In this document: in pieces, positions 23,226 to 31,995 of the stretch
Position numbering within the stretch: position 1 is the stretch's first letter
Layout: every line of letters begins with the position of its first letter
Source: Cellulosimicrobium cellulans
GTDB taxonomy: Bacteria > Actinomycetota > Actinomycetes > Actinomycetales > Cellulomonadaceae
NCBI RefSeq assembly: GCF_024124905.1
Contig: NZ_JAMXST010000001.1
Span: 124,001 to 188,000 of the forward strand
Reading direction: 5' to 3'
Length of the DNA stretch: 64,000 nt
Notes under the pieces: model-generated
The model's input: only the letters and a program-made list of their open reading frames with translations
The model's database searches: none
Told to the model about the DNA's origin: nothing
Program-made: the position numbers and the translations under genes

Positions 23226-24254
23226 ATGAAGAAGGCACTGATCTCGGGGATCACGGGGCAGGACGGCTCGTACCTCGCGGAGCTCCTGCTCCGCAAGGGG
23301 TACGAGGTGCACGGGCTGATCCGCCGCGCCTCGACGTTCAACACGGCGCGGATCGACCACCTCTACCAGGACCCGCACGAGGAGGACGCGCGGCTCTTCC
23401 TGCACTACGCGGACCTGTCCGACGGCGCGCGCCTCGTGTCGCTCATCGCGCAAATCTGCCCGGACGAGGTCTACAACCTCGCGGCGCAGTCCCATGTGCG
23501 GGTCTCGTTCGACGAGCCCGAGCACACGGCGGACACCACGGGGACGGGGGCGATCCGCCTGCTCGAGGCGGTGCGCCTGGCGGGCGTGGAGACGCGCTAC
23601 TACCAGGCGTCGTCGTCCGAGCTCTACGGCGCCACCCCGCCGCCGCAGAACGAGACGACGCCGTTCCACCCGCGCTCGCCCTACGCGGCGGCCAAGCTCT
23701 ACGCATACTGGATCACGAAGAACTACCGCGAGGCCTACGACATGTTCGCGGTCAACGGGATCCTCTTCAACCACGAGAGCCCGCGCCGCGGCGAGACGTT
23801 CGTGACCCGCAAGATCACGCGCGCCGTGGCGGCCATCCAGGCCGGTCGTCAGGAGCACCTGTACCTGGGCAACCTCGACGCCGTCCGTGACTGGGGGTAC
23901 GCGGCCGAGTACGTCGAGGGCATGTGGCGGATGCTGCAGGCCGAGCGGCCGGACGACTACGTCCTCGCCACGGGGATCGGGCTGTCGGTACGCGACTTCC
24001 TCCAGGAGGCGTTCGCCCACGCGGGGCTCGACTGGGAGCGGCACGTGCGGTTCGACGAGCGCTACCTGCGCCCGACGGAGGTCGACGCCCTCGTCGGCGA
24101 CCCCAGCCGGGCGCACGTCGACCTCGGGTGGAAGCCGACCGTCGACGGGCGCGAGCTCGCGCGCATCATGGTCGACGCGGACGTCGAGGCCCTGAGCCAC
24201 GCCGGGTCGCCGTGGATCGACCGGGTCGCGCTCGCGACGTGGGACGCGGCATGA
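23226..24254 (+). CDS. gmd: GDP-mannose 4,6-dehydratase
   Basis: This NADP-dependent short-chain dehydrogenase converts GDP-D-mannose to GDP-4-keto-6-deoxymannose. It has 342 residues, the family norm. The nucleotide-binding [21 protein letters not shown] at the N-terminus, [31 protein letters not shown], the catalytic region ASSSELYGA and [20 protein letters not shown] (Tyr-x3-Lys) and [17 protein letters not shown] are all characteristic of Gmd. A GGGGGAAGC site precedes the ATG. It overlaps the GDP-fucose synthase gene by four bases. Confidence 0.97.
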   Translation: MKKALISGITGQDGSYLAELLLRKGYEVHGLIRRASTFNTARIDHLYQDPHEEDARLFLHYADLSDGARLVSLIAQICPDEVYNLAAQSHVRVSFDEPEHTADTTGTGAIRLLEAVRLAGVETRYYQASSSELYGATPPPQNETTPFHPRSPYAAAKLYAYWITKNYREAYDMFAVNGILFNHESPRRGETFVTRKITRAVAAIQAGRQEHLYLGNLDAVRDWGYAAEYVEGMWRMLQAERPDDYVLATGIGLSVRDFLQEAFAHAGLDWERHVRFDERYLRPTEVDALVGDPSRAHVDLGWKPTVDGRELARIMVDADVEALSHAGSPWIDRVALATWDAA

Positions 24255-25240
24255 CGACGCCCGACGAGCGCGACCTCGTCCGCCACGAAACGGCGCCGCT
24301 CGACCGGGACGCCGTCTTCTACGTCGCCGGCCACCGCGGCCTGGTCGGCTCGGCGATCTGGCGCCGGCTGGAACGGGCGGGGTTCTCCCGGCTCGTGGGG
24401 CAGACCTCCGCGGAGCTCGACCTCACCGACCGCGACGCCGTGCACGACTTCTTCCGTGCGCACCGCCCGCGCTACGTCGTCCTCGCGGCGGCGAAGGTCG
24501 GCGGGATCATGGCGAACGCGGCGTACCCGGTCGACTTCCTCAGCGAGAACGTCCGCATCCAGGTGAACGTCCTCGACGCCGCGCGGACGTCCGAGGTCGA
24601 GCGGCTGCTGTTCCTGGGCTCGTCGTGCATCTACCCGCGGCTCGCGCCGCAGCCCATCGTCGAGGAGGCGCTGCTGACGGGGCCCCTCGAACCGACCAAC
24701 GACGCCTACGCGATCGCGAAGATCACCGGCATCCTGCAGGTCCAGGCGGTCCGCCGCCAGGACGGGCTGCCGTGGATCTCGGCCATGCCGACGAACCTCT
24801 ACGGACCCGGCGACAACTTCTCGCCGACCGGGTCGCACGTGCTGCCCGCGCTGATCCGGCGCTACGACGAGGCCGTGCGGACCGGCGCCCGGGAGGTGAC
24901 GAACTGGGGGACGGGGTCGCCACGGCGAGAGCTCCTGCACAGCGACGACATGGCCGACGCGTGCCTGCACCTCCTGGAGCACTACGACGGCCCCGTCCAG
25001 GTCAACGTCGGCACCGGGCAGGACGTCACCGTCCGCGAGCTCGCCGAGACGGTCGCCGACGTCGTCGGGTACGACGGCGCGACGCGCTGGGACACGTCGC
25101 GGCCGGACGGCACGCCGCAGAAGCTGCTCGACGTGTCCCGGCTGCGCGCGAGCGGCTGGGAGGCGAGGACGGGGCTGCGCGAGGGGATCGAGCGGACCGT
25201 GGCGTGGTACCGCGAGCAGGCCGGGCGGGTCCGCGCGTGA
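24251..25240 (+). CDS. fcl: GDP-L-fucose synthase
   Basis: A 329-residue bifunctional epimerase/reductase that turns GDP-4-keto-6-deoxymannose into GDP-L-fucose with NADPH. Signatures: [70 protein letters not shown] (Tyr-x3-Lys), [20 protein letters not shown] and [20 protein letters not shown]. An extra 20 acidic/basic residues precede the core. The ATG overlaps the gmd stop (ATGA), so the pair is coupled and supplies fucose for the polysaccharide. Confidence 0.97.
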   Translation: MTTPDERDLVRHETAPLDRDAVFYVAGHRGLVGSAIWRRLERAGFSRLVGQTSAELDLTDRDAVHDFFRAHRPRYVVLAAAKVGGIMANAAYPVDFLSENVRIQVNVLDAARTSEVERLLFLGSSCIYPRLAPQPIVEEALLTGPLEPTNDAYAIAKITGILQVQAVRRQDGLPWISAMPTNLYGPGDNFSPTGSHVLPALIRRYDEAVRTGAREVTNWGTGSPRRELLHSDDMADACLHLLEHYDGPVQVNVGTGQDVTVRELAETVADVVGYDGATRWDTSRPDGTPQKLLDVSRLRASGWEARTGLREGIERTVAWYREQAGRVRA

Positions 25241-25349
25241 CCCCGGTGCGGGTGGAGGTGCCCAGGCTCGCGACGTGCGGTGCCCTGTGCGAGATTGAGG
25301 CGGTCGTGGGTGGACGCTCAGGGGGAGCGGCCCGGTGAGGGGGACGACG

Positions 25350-27011
25350 ATGGAGCTCAGGGACTACCTCGTCCTGCTGCGCAAGAGGTGGGTCACGATC
25401 GTGGTCGTCGGGGCGCTCGGGCTGGCGCTCGCGGGCGCGTACTCGCTCCTGACGACGCCGACGTACTCCGCCCGGTCCCAGGTGTACGTGTCCGTGCAGG
25501 GCTCCGACTCCACGACGGACCTGCTGCAGGGGTCGAACTTCACCGTGCGCCAGGTCAAGTCGTACATCGAGCTCGTGACGAGCCCGCGCGTCCTGGACCC
25601 CGTGATCGAGGAGCTCGGCCTCGCGGACGACGCCGGGTCGCTCGCGCAGCGGGTCCGCGCCGACTCGCCGCTCGACACGGCGCTCATCAACGTCACGGCG
25701 ACCGACGAGTCGCCGCAGCTCGCCGCCGAGATCGCGAACGCGACGGCCCGGTCGCTCGCGGCGGTCGTGGGGGAGCTCGAGACCCCGGTCGGGGGCGGCG
25801 ACTCGCCCGTGCAGATCAGCACGGTCCGCGCGGCGTCGGTGCCGACCTCCGCCGCGTCGCCGAACGTCCGGCTGAACCTGGCGCTGGGGCTCGTCGTCGG
25901 CCTCGTGCTCGGCGTCTCGGTGGCGGTCGTGCGCGAGCTCCTGGACACGCGCGTCCGGTCCACGTCGGACGTCGAGGACGTGACGGACGCCCCGGTGCTG
26001 GGCGTCGTCGGGTACGACGAGGAGGCGCCGGAGCACCCGCTCATCGTCCAGGAGTCGCCCCAGGCCGTCCGGGCGGAGGCCTTCCGCAGGCTGCGCACCA
26101 ACCTGCAGTTCCTCGAGCTCGGCCCGGCCGCGCGCACGTACCTCATGACGTCGGCGCTCCCCGGCGAGGGCAAGACCACCACCAGCATCAACCTGGCCAT
26201 CACGCTCGCGGACGCGGGTCAGCGCGTCGTCCTCGTCGACGCGGACCTCCGGCGGCCGTCGGTCGCCCGGTACCTGGGGGTCGAGGGCTCGGTCGGGCTG
26301 ACGACGATCCTCATCGGGAAGGTGGGCGTCGAGGACGCCCTGCAGCCCTGGGGCAACGCCAACCTCGACGTCATCGCCTCCGGGCAGATCCCGCCGAACC
26401 CGAGCGAGCTGCTCGGGGCGGCCCCGATGACGCAGCTCCTGGACCGGCTGCGGGCCGACTACGACGTGATCGTGATCGACACGCCCCCGCTCCTCCCGGT
26501 CACCGACGCGGCGATCCTCGCGAAGGGGGTCGGCGGCGCGATCGTCGTGGTCGGTGCCGGCACCGTGCACCGGGACCAGCTGGAGACCGCGCTCTCTGCT
26601 CTGGTCACCGTGGGCGTCCCCCCGCTGGGGATCGTCGTCAACCGCGTGCCGGTGCGGGGCCCCGGTGCGGGCGCGTACGAGTACGCCTACCAGGAGTACA
26701 CCGCGGACGAGCCCGGCGCGTCCGCGGGCACGACGCGCCGCGGGGCCCGGGGTCGCGCGGGCGGGGCGCGTCGGCACGCGCGTCGGCCGACGCCGCAGGG
26801 CGCCACCGCGCCGGCCGTCCCGGGTGCGTGGGCGCGCGTCGGCGCCGAGGAGCCGGGACGGGTCGCCCCGTCCGACGGTGCGGCAGACGGTGCGGCACCG
26901 GACGCCGCACGAGGGGACCGGGACGCCGCGGACGAGCCGGCGGTCTCGGTCGGCCGTCGCGTCCGTGCGGGGACCTTCGACGAGGTGGTGCTGCCGAGCG
27001 AGCGGCAGTGA
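25350..27011 (+). CDS. Polysaccharide co-polymerase with BY-kinase domain (Wzc-like)
   Basis: A 553-residue membrane tyrosine autokinase that sets chain length and coordinates EPS polymerisation. Order: short cytoplasmic N-terminus (MELRDYLVLLRKRW), first membrane segment, Wzz-type extracytoplasmic domain (about residues 35-165), second membrane segment (LNLALGLVVGLVLGVSVAVV), then the kinase with Walker A LPGEGKTTTS, Walker A' VLVDADLRRPS, Walker B VIVIDTPPLLP and a tyrosine cluster YEYAYQEY near residue 447. About 100 further residues are an Arg/Ala/Pro-rich disordered tail. GAGGGGGACG before ATG 25350 favours this start over the in-frame GTG at 25335. The phosphatase at 8784 is the expected counterpart. 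Confidence 0.94.
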   Translation: MELRDYLVLLRKRWVTIVVVGALGLALAGAYSLLTTPTYSARSQVYVSVQGSDSTTDLLQGSNFTVRQVKSYIELVTSPRVLDPVIEELGLADDAGSLAQRVRADSPLDTALINVTATDESPQLAAEIANATARSLAAVVGELETPVGGGDSPVQISTVRAASVPTSAASPNVRLNLALGLVVGLVLGVSVAVVRELLDTRVRSTSDVEDVTDAPVLGVVGYDEEAPEHPLIVQESPQAVRAEAFRRLRTNLQFLELGPAARTYLMTSALPGEGKTTTSINLAITLADAGQRVVLVDADLRRPSVARYLGVEGSVGLTTILIGKVGVEDALQPWGNANLDVIASGQIPPNPSELLGAAPMTQLLDRLRADYDVIVIDTPPLLPVTDAAILAKGVGGAIVVVGAGTVHRDQLETALSALVTVGVPPLGIVVNRVPVRGPGAGAYEYAYQEYTADEPGASAGTTRRGARGRAGGARRHARRPTPQGATAPAVPGAWARVGAEEPGRVAPSDGAADGAAPDAARGDRDAADEPAVSVGRRVRAGTFDEVVLPSERQ

Positions 27012-27100
27012 GGAGGGCGGCGCTGCCCCGGTTCGCCGGTCGCACGCAGCGCCACGGACGGGACGCCGGGTGGCCGGCGGCGACGAGCAGGGGGAACGGC

Positions 27101-28417
27101 ATGAGGATCTCGGTGATCGGCTGCGGCTACCTGGGCGCGGTGCACGCGGCGTGCATGGCGACGCTGGGGCACGACGTGGTCGGGGTGGACGTCGACGCCC
27201 GGAAGGTGGGGTCGTTGCGCGACGGGCGGGCGCCGTTCTACGAGCCGGGGCTCGACGGGATGCTCGCGGAGGCGCGGGCCTCCGGACGGCTCACCTTCAC
27301 GACCGACCTCGCCGCGGCGGCCGACGCCGAGGTCCACTTCGTGTGCGTGGGGACGCCCCAGCGCGCCGACTCGTACGCCGCCGACCTGTCGTCCGTCGAC
27401 GCAGCCTTCCGGTCGCTCGTGCCGCACCTCGACGCGGACGCGGTCGTGGTGGGCAAGTCGACGGTCCCCGTGGGGACGGCCGCGCGGCTCGCGGACGAGC
27501 TCGCCGCGGTCCGTCCCACCGCGACGCTCGTCTGGAACCCCGAGTTCCTGCGCGAGGGGTTCGCCGTCCAGGACACGCTGCGACCCGACCGGCTCGTCTA
27601 CGGCGTCCCGGACGACGCGGCGGGCGCTCGTGCGGTCGAGGCGCTCGACGCGGTCTACGCCGCGGCCCTCGGCGAGGGTACGCCGCGGCTCGTGGTCGAC
27701 CGGGCGACGGCCGAGCTCGTCAAGGTCGCGGCGAACTCGTTCCTCGCCACGAAGATCTCCTTCATCAACGCGATGGCGGAGCTGTGCGAGGTCGCCGGGG
27801 GAGATGTGACGCTCCTCGCCGACGCGATCGGCCTCGACGAGCGGATCGGGCGGCGCTTCCTCAACGCCGGGCTCGGGTTCGGCGGCGGCTGCCTGCCGAA
27901 GGACATCCGCGCGTTCATGGCACGGGCCGAGGAGCTGCACGCCGACCCCGCCGTCAGCTTCCTGCGCGAGGTCGACTCGATCAACCTGCGCCGGCGCGAG
28001 CGCATGGTCGACCTCACGGTCGGCGTGCTGGACGGGCGTCCGCTGGCCGGCGCGCGCGTCGCCGTCCTCGGTGCGGCGTTCAAGCCGGACAGCGACGACG
28101 TCCGCGACTCGCCAGCGCTCGACGTCGCGGAGCGGCTGCACCACCGGAGCGCGCGCGTGGTGGTGACCGACCCGCGCGCGCTGGCCAACGCGCGCGCCAA
28201 GGCCCCCTCGCTGGGCTTCGCCGAGACCGTCGAGGAGGCGGTGGACGGTGTGGACGCCGTGCTGGTCCTCACCGAGTGGCAGGAGTACCGGGACCTGGAC
28301 CCGGGCAAGCTGTACGGCCTCGTGGCGGCCCCCCGCGTGGTCGACGGCCGCAACGCGCTCGACGCGACCGTGTGGCGCGAGGCGGGGTGGACGTACCGCG
28401 CGCTCGGCCGGCGGTGA
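27101..28417 (+). CDS. UDP-glucose 6-dehydrogenase
   Basis: A 438-residue NAD-dependent dehydrogenase of the UDP-glucose/GDP-mannose dehydrogenase family, forming UDP-glucuronate for acidic EPS. N-terminal Rossmann motif SVIGCGYLGAVHAACMATLG, KSTVPVGTAARLADEL, NPEFLREGFAVQDTLRPDR, ELVKVAANSFLATKISFINA, the catalytic Cys264 in FGGGCLPKDIRAFM, and C-terminal GAAFKPDSDDVRDSPALDVA are all present. The UDP-glucose form is favoured by close likeness to actinobacterial Ugd, but the substrate could be another UDP-hexose. AGGGGGAACGGC precedes the ATG. It overlaps the CAP-domain lipoprotein gene by four bases. Confidence 0.93.
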   Translation: MRISVIGCGYLGAVHAACMATLGHDVVGVDVDARKVGSLRDGRAPFYEPGLDGMLAEARASGRLTFTTDLAAAADAEVHFVCVGTPQRADSYAADLSSVDAAFRSLVPHLDADAVVVGKSTVPVGTAARLADELAAVRPTATLVWNPEFLREGFAVQDTLRPDRLVYGVPDDAAGARAVEALDAVYAAALGEGTPRLVVDRATAELVKVAANSFLATKISFINAMAELCEVAGGDVTLLADAIGLDERIGRRFLNAGLGFGGGCLPKDIRAFMARAEELHADPAVSFLREVDSINLRRRERMVDLTVGVLDGRPLAGARVAVLGAAFKPDSDDVRDSPALDVAERLHHRSARVVVTDPRALANARAKAPSLGFAETVEEAVDGVDAVLVLTEWQEYRDLDPGKLYGLVAAPRVVDGRNALDATVWREAGWTYRALGRR

Positions 28418-28962
28418 ACGGCGGCCCGGCGGCACGCGCCGGTTCCGGGCCCCGTGCCGGAGCGCGTCGGCTCGCGGCGCTGGTGACGACGCTCGCGAGC
28501 CTGTCCCTCGGGGCCTGCGCGCCGGGCCACGACGGTGGGCGCGGGGCTCCGAGCGCCGACGACCCCGCGGCGGCCCGGCCCTGGGAGCCGACGGAGTACG
28601 CCGCCCGGCTGCTGGCGGAGACGCAGGAGGAACGCGACGAGGCGGGGGTCCCCCGGCTGGAGGAGAGCGGCTGCGCGACCGAGCAGGCGCTGTCCCGTGC
28701 CACGGCGCTCGTCGGCGCCCCGCTCGAGCACGCCCCCCTCGACGAGGTCGTGACGGACTGCGCTCCTGCGAGCGGCACCGCGGCGGAGAACCTCAGCCGG
28801 GCCAGCGCCGCGCCGGCCGCGGTCGTCGACGCGTGGATGGGGTCCCCCGGGCACCGGGCGAACCTCCTGGACCCGACGCTGACGTCCGTCGGGATCGCGT
28901 GCGTCGCGGACGCCACCGAGGGCGCCGGCGGTCTCGTCTGTGCCCAGGTGTTCCTCGGCTGA
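28414..28962 (+). CDS. CAP-domain lipoprotein
   Basis: A 182-residue predicted lipoprotein: basic N-terminus, hydrophobic stretch and lipobox LSLGAC (lipidated Cys near residue 34), then a compact CAP/SCP-PR1 domain. The domain shows EYAARLLAETQEERDEAGVP, AENLSRASAAPAAVVDAWMG and the conserved SPGHRANLLDPTLTSVGIAC. It has paired cysteines likely to form disulfides. CAP proteins are secreted; their bacterial function is mostly unknown. The GTG start overlaps the Ugd stop (GTGA), which places it at the end of the EPS operon. Confidence 0.85.
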   Translation: MNGGPAARAGSGPRAGARRLAALVTTLASLSLGACAPGHDGGRGAPSADDPAAARPWEPTEYAARLLAETQEERDEAGVPRLEESGCATEQALSRATALVGAPLEHAPLDEVVTDCAPASGTAAENLSRASAAPAAVVDAWMGSPGHRANLLDPTLTSVGIACVADATEGAGGLVCAQVFLG

Positions 28963-28991
28963 CCGGCGACCCGAGCCAGGTCCGCACGCCC

Positions 28992-29020
28992 TTGACCCCT
29001 CGACCGCCGCGTCCTATCGT
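28992..29020 (+). promoter_or_regulatory. Promoter of the ABC exporter-TetR operon
   Basis: TTGACC (28992-28997) and TATCGT (29015-29020) are separated by exactly 17 bases, one of the best sigma70-type promoters in the window. It reads into the permease gene. Confidence 0.75.
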
Positions 29021-29037
29021 CTGTTTTCAACAGGTGA
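29017..29037. promoter_or_regulatory. Likely TetR operator at the exporter promoter
   Basis: The perfect inverted repeat CTGTT-TTC-AACAG (29021-29033), extended by partly matching flanks TCGT/GTGA, starts right after the -10 box and would cover the transcription start. The natural candidate to bind it is the TetR protein encoded last in the same operon. Confidence 0.55.
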
Positions 29038-29083
29038 TGAATTCGACCGCGTGCCGGGGCGCGGTCAGGGCCGGGGAGGCATC

Positions 29084-30187
29084 GTGCGCGCGATGGTCGT
29101 CAAGGAGTTCCGCGAGCTGCGCCGGGACCGGCGCACGGTCGCGATGCTCGTCGGGATGCCGTTGCTCCTGCTCGTCGTGTTCGGGTTCGCGGCGAACTTC
29201 ACGGTCGAGACGCTGACCGTCACGGCCGTGGGCCCGGGTGCCGAGCAGGCGGTCGCCGCGATCGAGGCGAACCCGGCCGCCGCCGACGCGCTCGACGTCG
29301 TGAGCGTCGACCCCGCGGGGACGGACGCCGACGCCCGCGCGGCGCTGCGCGACGACCGCAGCGACGTCGCGGTCGTCGCGCCCGCACCGGGGGACGACCG
29401 CCCGACCGTCTACGTCGACGGGTCCAACCTCTTCGCCGCGCAGTCGGCGAAGGTGCTCGTCGCGTCCCTCGGGGACGCCGTGGACTCGGAGATCCTCTTC
29501 AACCCCGACCTCGACACGTCGTGGGTGATGGTGCCCGCGCTGATCGGCCTCATCCTCACGTTCATCGGGACGATCATCACGTCGATCGGGCTCGTCAAGG
29601 AGCGCGAGGCGGGGACGTTCGAGCAGCTCGCGGTGATGCCGCTCGGCCCCGCCGCGGTGATCCTCGGCAAGATCACGCCCTACTTCCTGCTCGCCTGCCT
29701 CGACATGGTCGCGGTGACGCTGCTCGGGATGTGGATCTTCGACGTGCCGTTCGCCGGACCGGTGGCCCCGTTCGTGGTGGGAGCCGCGCTGTTCCTCTTC
29801 GTCGTGCTCGGCATCGGCGCGCTCATCTCCACCGTGTCGCAGACCACCGGGCAGGCGGTGCAGGTCGCGCTCATGACGATGCTCCCGCAGGTGCTGCTCT
29901 CGGGCATGATCTTCCCGCTCGACGCGATGGCGGCAGGGGTGCGCTGGATCGGGTACCTCCTGCCCCTCACGTGGTTCACCGAGGTCTCGCAGGGCGTGAT
30001 GGTCCGCGGGGCGTCGTGGTCCGCGCTGTGGCTGCCGCTCGCCGTGCTCGCGGTGATGGCCGTGGTCGTGTTCGGGATGGCCGTCCTGCGGCTCTCGCGC
30101 GAGCTCTCGCCCGCACGGGAGCACCGCCGACGCCGCGCGGACGCGCTCGCGGCCGTCGCACCCACGACGAGCGGGACGGTCCGGTGA
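29084..30187 (+). CDS. ABC-2 type transporter permease
   Basis: A 367-residue permease of the ABC-2/YhhJ-YbhS type: membrane segment 1 (VAMLVGMPLLLLVVFGFAA), an extracytoplasmic domain of about 130 residues, then five membrane segments (WVMVPALIGLILTFIGTIITS; ITPYFLLACLDMVAVTLLGM; FVVGAALFLFVVLGIGALIS; TMLPQVLLSGMIFPLDAMAA; LWLPLAVLAVMAVVVFGMAV). With the ATPase that follows it should export a drug, lipid or polymer; the substrate is unknown. The GGGGAGG site is four bases before GTG 29084 and 13 before ATG 29093, so the start is slightly uncertain. It overlaps the ATPase gene by four bases. Confidence 0.9.
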   Translation: MRAMVVKEFRELRRDRRTVAMLVGMPLLLLVVFGFAANFTVETLTVTAVGPGAEQAVAAIEANPAAADALDVVSVDPAGTDADARAALRDDRSDVAVVAPAPGDDRPTVYVDGSNLFAAQSAKVLVASLGDAVDSEILFNPDLDTSWVMVPALIGLILTFIGTIITSIGLVKEREAGTFEQLAVMPLGPAAVILGKITPYFLLACLDMVAVTLLGMWIFDVPFAGPVAPFVVGAALFLFVVLGIGALISTVSQTTGQAVQVALMTMLPQVLLSGMIFPLDAMAAGVRWIGYLLPLTWFTEVSQGVMVRGASWSALWLPLAVLAVMAVVVFGMAVLRLSRELSPAREHRRRRADALAAVAPTTSGTVR

Positions 30188-31995
30188 CCTGGGGCGCACG
30201 CGGTCTCGACGTCACCTTCCGCCCCGGGCGCGGGCACGTGGTCCGCGCCCTCGCGGGCGTGGACCTCGACCTCCCGCGCGGACAGGTCACCTCGGTCGTG
30301 GGCGGCGACGGCGCCGGCAAGACCACACTGGTACGCGCGCTGCTCGGGCAGGTGCCGGTCGCCGGCGGCACCGTGGACGTCCCGGCCCGCGACCGGGTCG
30401 GCTACCAGCCGTCGTCGAGCGGCGTGTGGCCCGGGCTGACCGTGGCGGAGAACGTCGAGCTCGTCGGCGACGCGTACCGCATGCCGGCCGCGCGCCGGGA
30501 CCGGCGCGCGGACGAGCTGCTCGAGCGCGCGGGGCTCGCCGAGGCGCGGGACCGGCTCGGGGCGCAGCTCTCCGGGGGGATGCGGCAGAAGCTCGGCGTG
30601 TGTCTCGCGATGCTGCACGAGCCGGAGGTCCTGCTCCTCGACGAGCCGAGCACCGGCGTCGACCCGGTGAGCCGCGTCGAGCTGTGGCGGCTCGTGGCCG
30701 AGTCGGCGGCGTCCGGCGCAGCCGTCCTCGTCACGACGACCTACCTCGACGAGGCCGAGCGGGCGGCCGACGTCGTCGTCCTCGACGCGGGCACGGTCCT
30801 CGCCGCGGGGACGCCCGACGACGTGCGCGCCGCCGCCCCCGGCCGGATCACCGTCGCGTCCGTCGCGCCCGCGGGCGCGGCCGACCGGTCGTGGCGACGC
30901 GGCCGGACCGTCCGCACCTGGTGGCCCGACGGCTCGTCCTCGCCGACCGGGGGTCCCGTGGACGCCGACCTGGAGGATGCCGTCGTGGCCCTCACGCTCG
31001 GTCGCGGCGCGTACGGCACGCCCGGCGCCGAAGAGGCGCACGGCACGGACGACGCCGCCCGCGACGCGGTGGGCCCGGCGCCGCACGGCCCGGGCTGGCT
31101 CGCCGCCGGGGCGGACGCTCCCCTCGTGCGGGTCGACGGCGCCGAGCGGCGGTTCGGGGACGTCGCGGCCGTCGACGACGTCTCGCTCGTCGTGCGCCCC
31201 GGCGAGGTGGTGGGCCTGCTCGGCGCGAACGGCGCGGGCAAGACGACGCTCCTGCGCATGGTCCTCGGCCTCGACCGGCTCGACGGCGGGCGGGTCGAGG
31301 TCCGCGGCGCACCGCCGGACCGCGCGGGCCGCCGGGCGGTCGGCTACGTCCCGCAGGGCCTCGGGCTCTCCGGCGAGCTGAGCGTCGAGGAGAACGTCGA
31401 GTTCGTGGCGGCGGTGTACGGGGTGCGGGACGTGCCGACGCTGCCGCCGGCGCTCGCGGCCGTCCGCCGTCGGCCCGTGGCGGAGATCGGGCTGGGCCGC
31501 CGGCGCCAGCTCGCGTTCCACTGCGCCCTGCTGCACGCGCCACGCCTGCTGGTCCTCGACGAGCCGACGTCCGGCGTCGACCCGCTCGCGCGGGCGCGCG
31601 CGTGGGACGCGATCCACGCGCAGGCGGACGCGGGCGTCGGGGTCCTGGTGACGACGCACTACCTCCGGGAGGCCGAGCAGTGCGACCGCCTGCACGTCCT
31701 CTCGCGCGGACGCTCCGTGGCGTCGGGGACCGTCGCCGACGTCGTCGGTGGGCGCGAGGCGGTCGTCGTGCGGTCCCGGGAGTGGCAGGCGGCGTTCGCG
31801 GCGCTCGACGCCGCGGGCCTGCCCGTCATGCTCGACGGCCGGGCCGCGCGCGTCGCGGGGACGACGCTCGCGACGGTCCGGGACGCGCTCGCCGCGGCGG
31901 GCGTGGTCGCGACCTGCGACGTCGTCCCGGCGACGCTCGAGGAGACCATGGTGCTCGTGGACCGCGCGGCCACGACCCGGGCGGGAGCGGCGTGA
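30184..31995 (+). CDS. ABC exporter ATPase with two fused nucleotide-binding domains
   Basis: A 603-residue protein with two ABC ATPase domains in tandem, the YbhF/RbbA architecture. Domain 1: Walker A GGDGAGKTTLVRALLG, signature LSGGMRQKLGVCLAMLHEP, Walker B VLLLDEPSTGVDP. Domain 2 (from about residue 315): Walker A GANGAGKTTLLRMVLG and Walker B LLVLDEPTSGVDP, but the LSGGQ signature is replaced by EIGLGRRRQLAFHCALLHA. One composite ATP site may therefore be inactive. A linker of about 65 residues joins them. It powers the upstream permease. The GTG start overlaps the permease stop, and the stop overlaps the TetR gene. Confidence 0.92.
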   Translation: MTWGARGLDVTFRPGRGHVVRALAGVDLDLPRGQVTSVVGGDGAGKTTLVRALLGQVPVAGGTVDVPARDRVGYQPSSSGVWPGLTVAENVELVGDAYRMPAARRDRRADELLERAGLAEARDRLGAQLSGGMRQKLGVCLAMLHEPEVLLLDEPSTGVDPVSRVELWRLVAESAASGAAVLVTTTYLDEAERAADVVVLDAGTVLAAGTPDDVRAAAPGRITVASVAPAGAADRSWRRGRTVRTWWPDGSSSPTGGPVDADLEDAVVALTLGRGAYGTPGAEEAHGTDDAARDAVGPAPHGPGWLAAGADAPLVRVDGAERRFGDVAAVDDVSLVVRPGEVVGLLGANGAGKTTLLRMVLGLDRLDGGRVEVRGAPPDRAGRRAVGYVPQGLGLSGELSVEENVEFVAAVYGVRDVPTLPPALAAVRRRPVAEIGLGRRRQLAFHCALLHAPRLLVLDEPTSGVDPLARARAWDAIHAQADAGVGVLVTTHYLREAEQCDRLHVLSRGRSVASGTVADVVGGREAVVVRSREWQAAFAALDAAGLPVMLDGRAARVAGTTLATVRDALAAAGVVATCDVVPATLEETMVLVDRAATTRAGAA

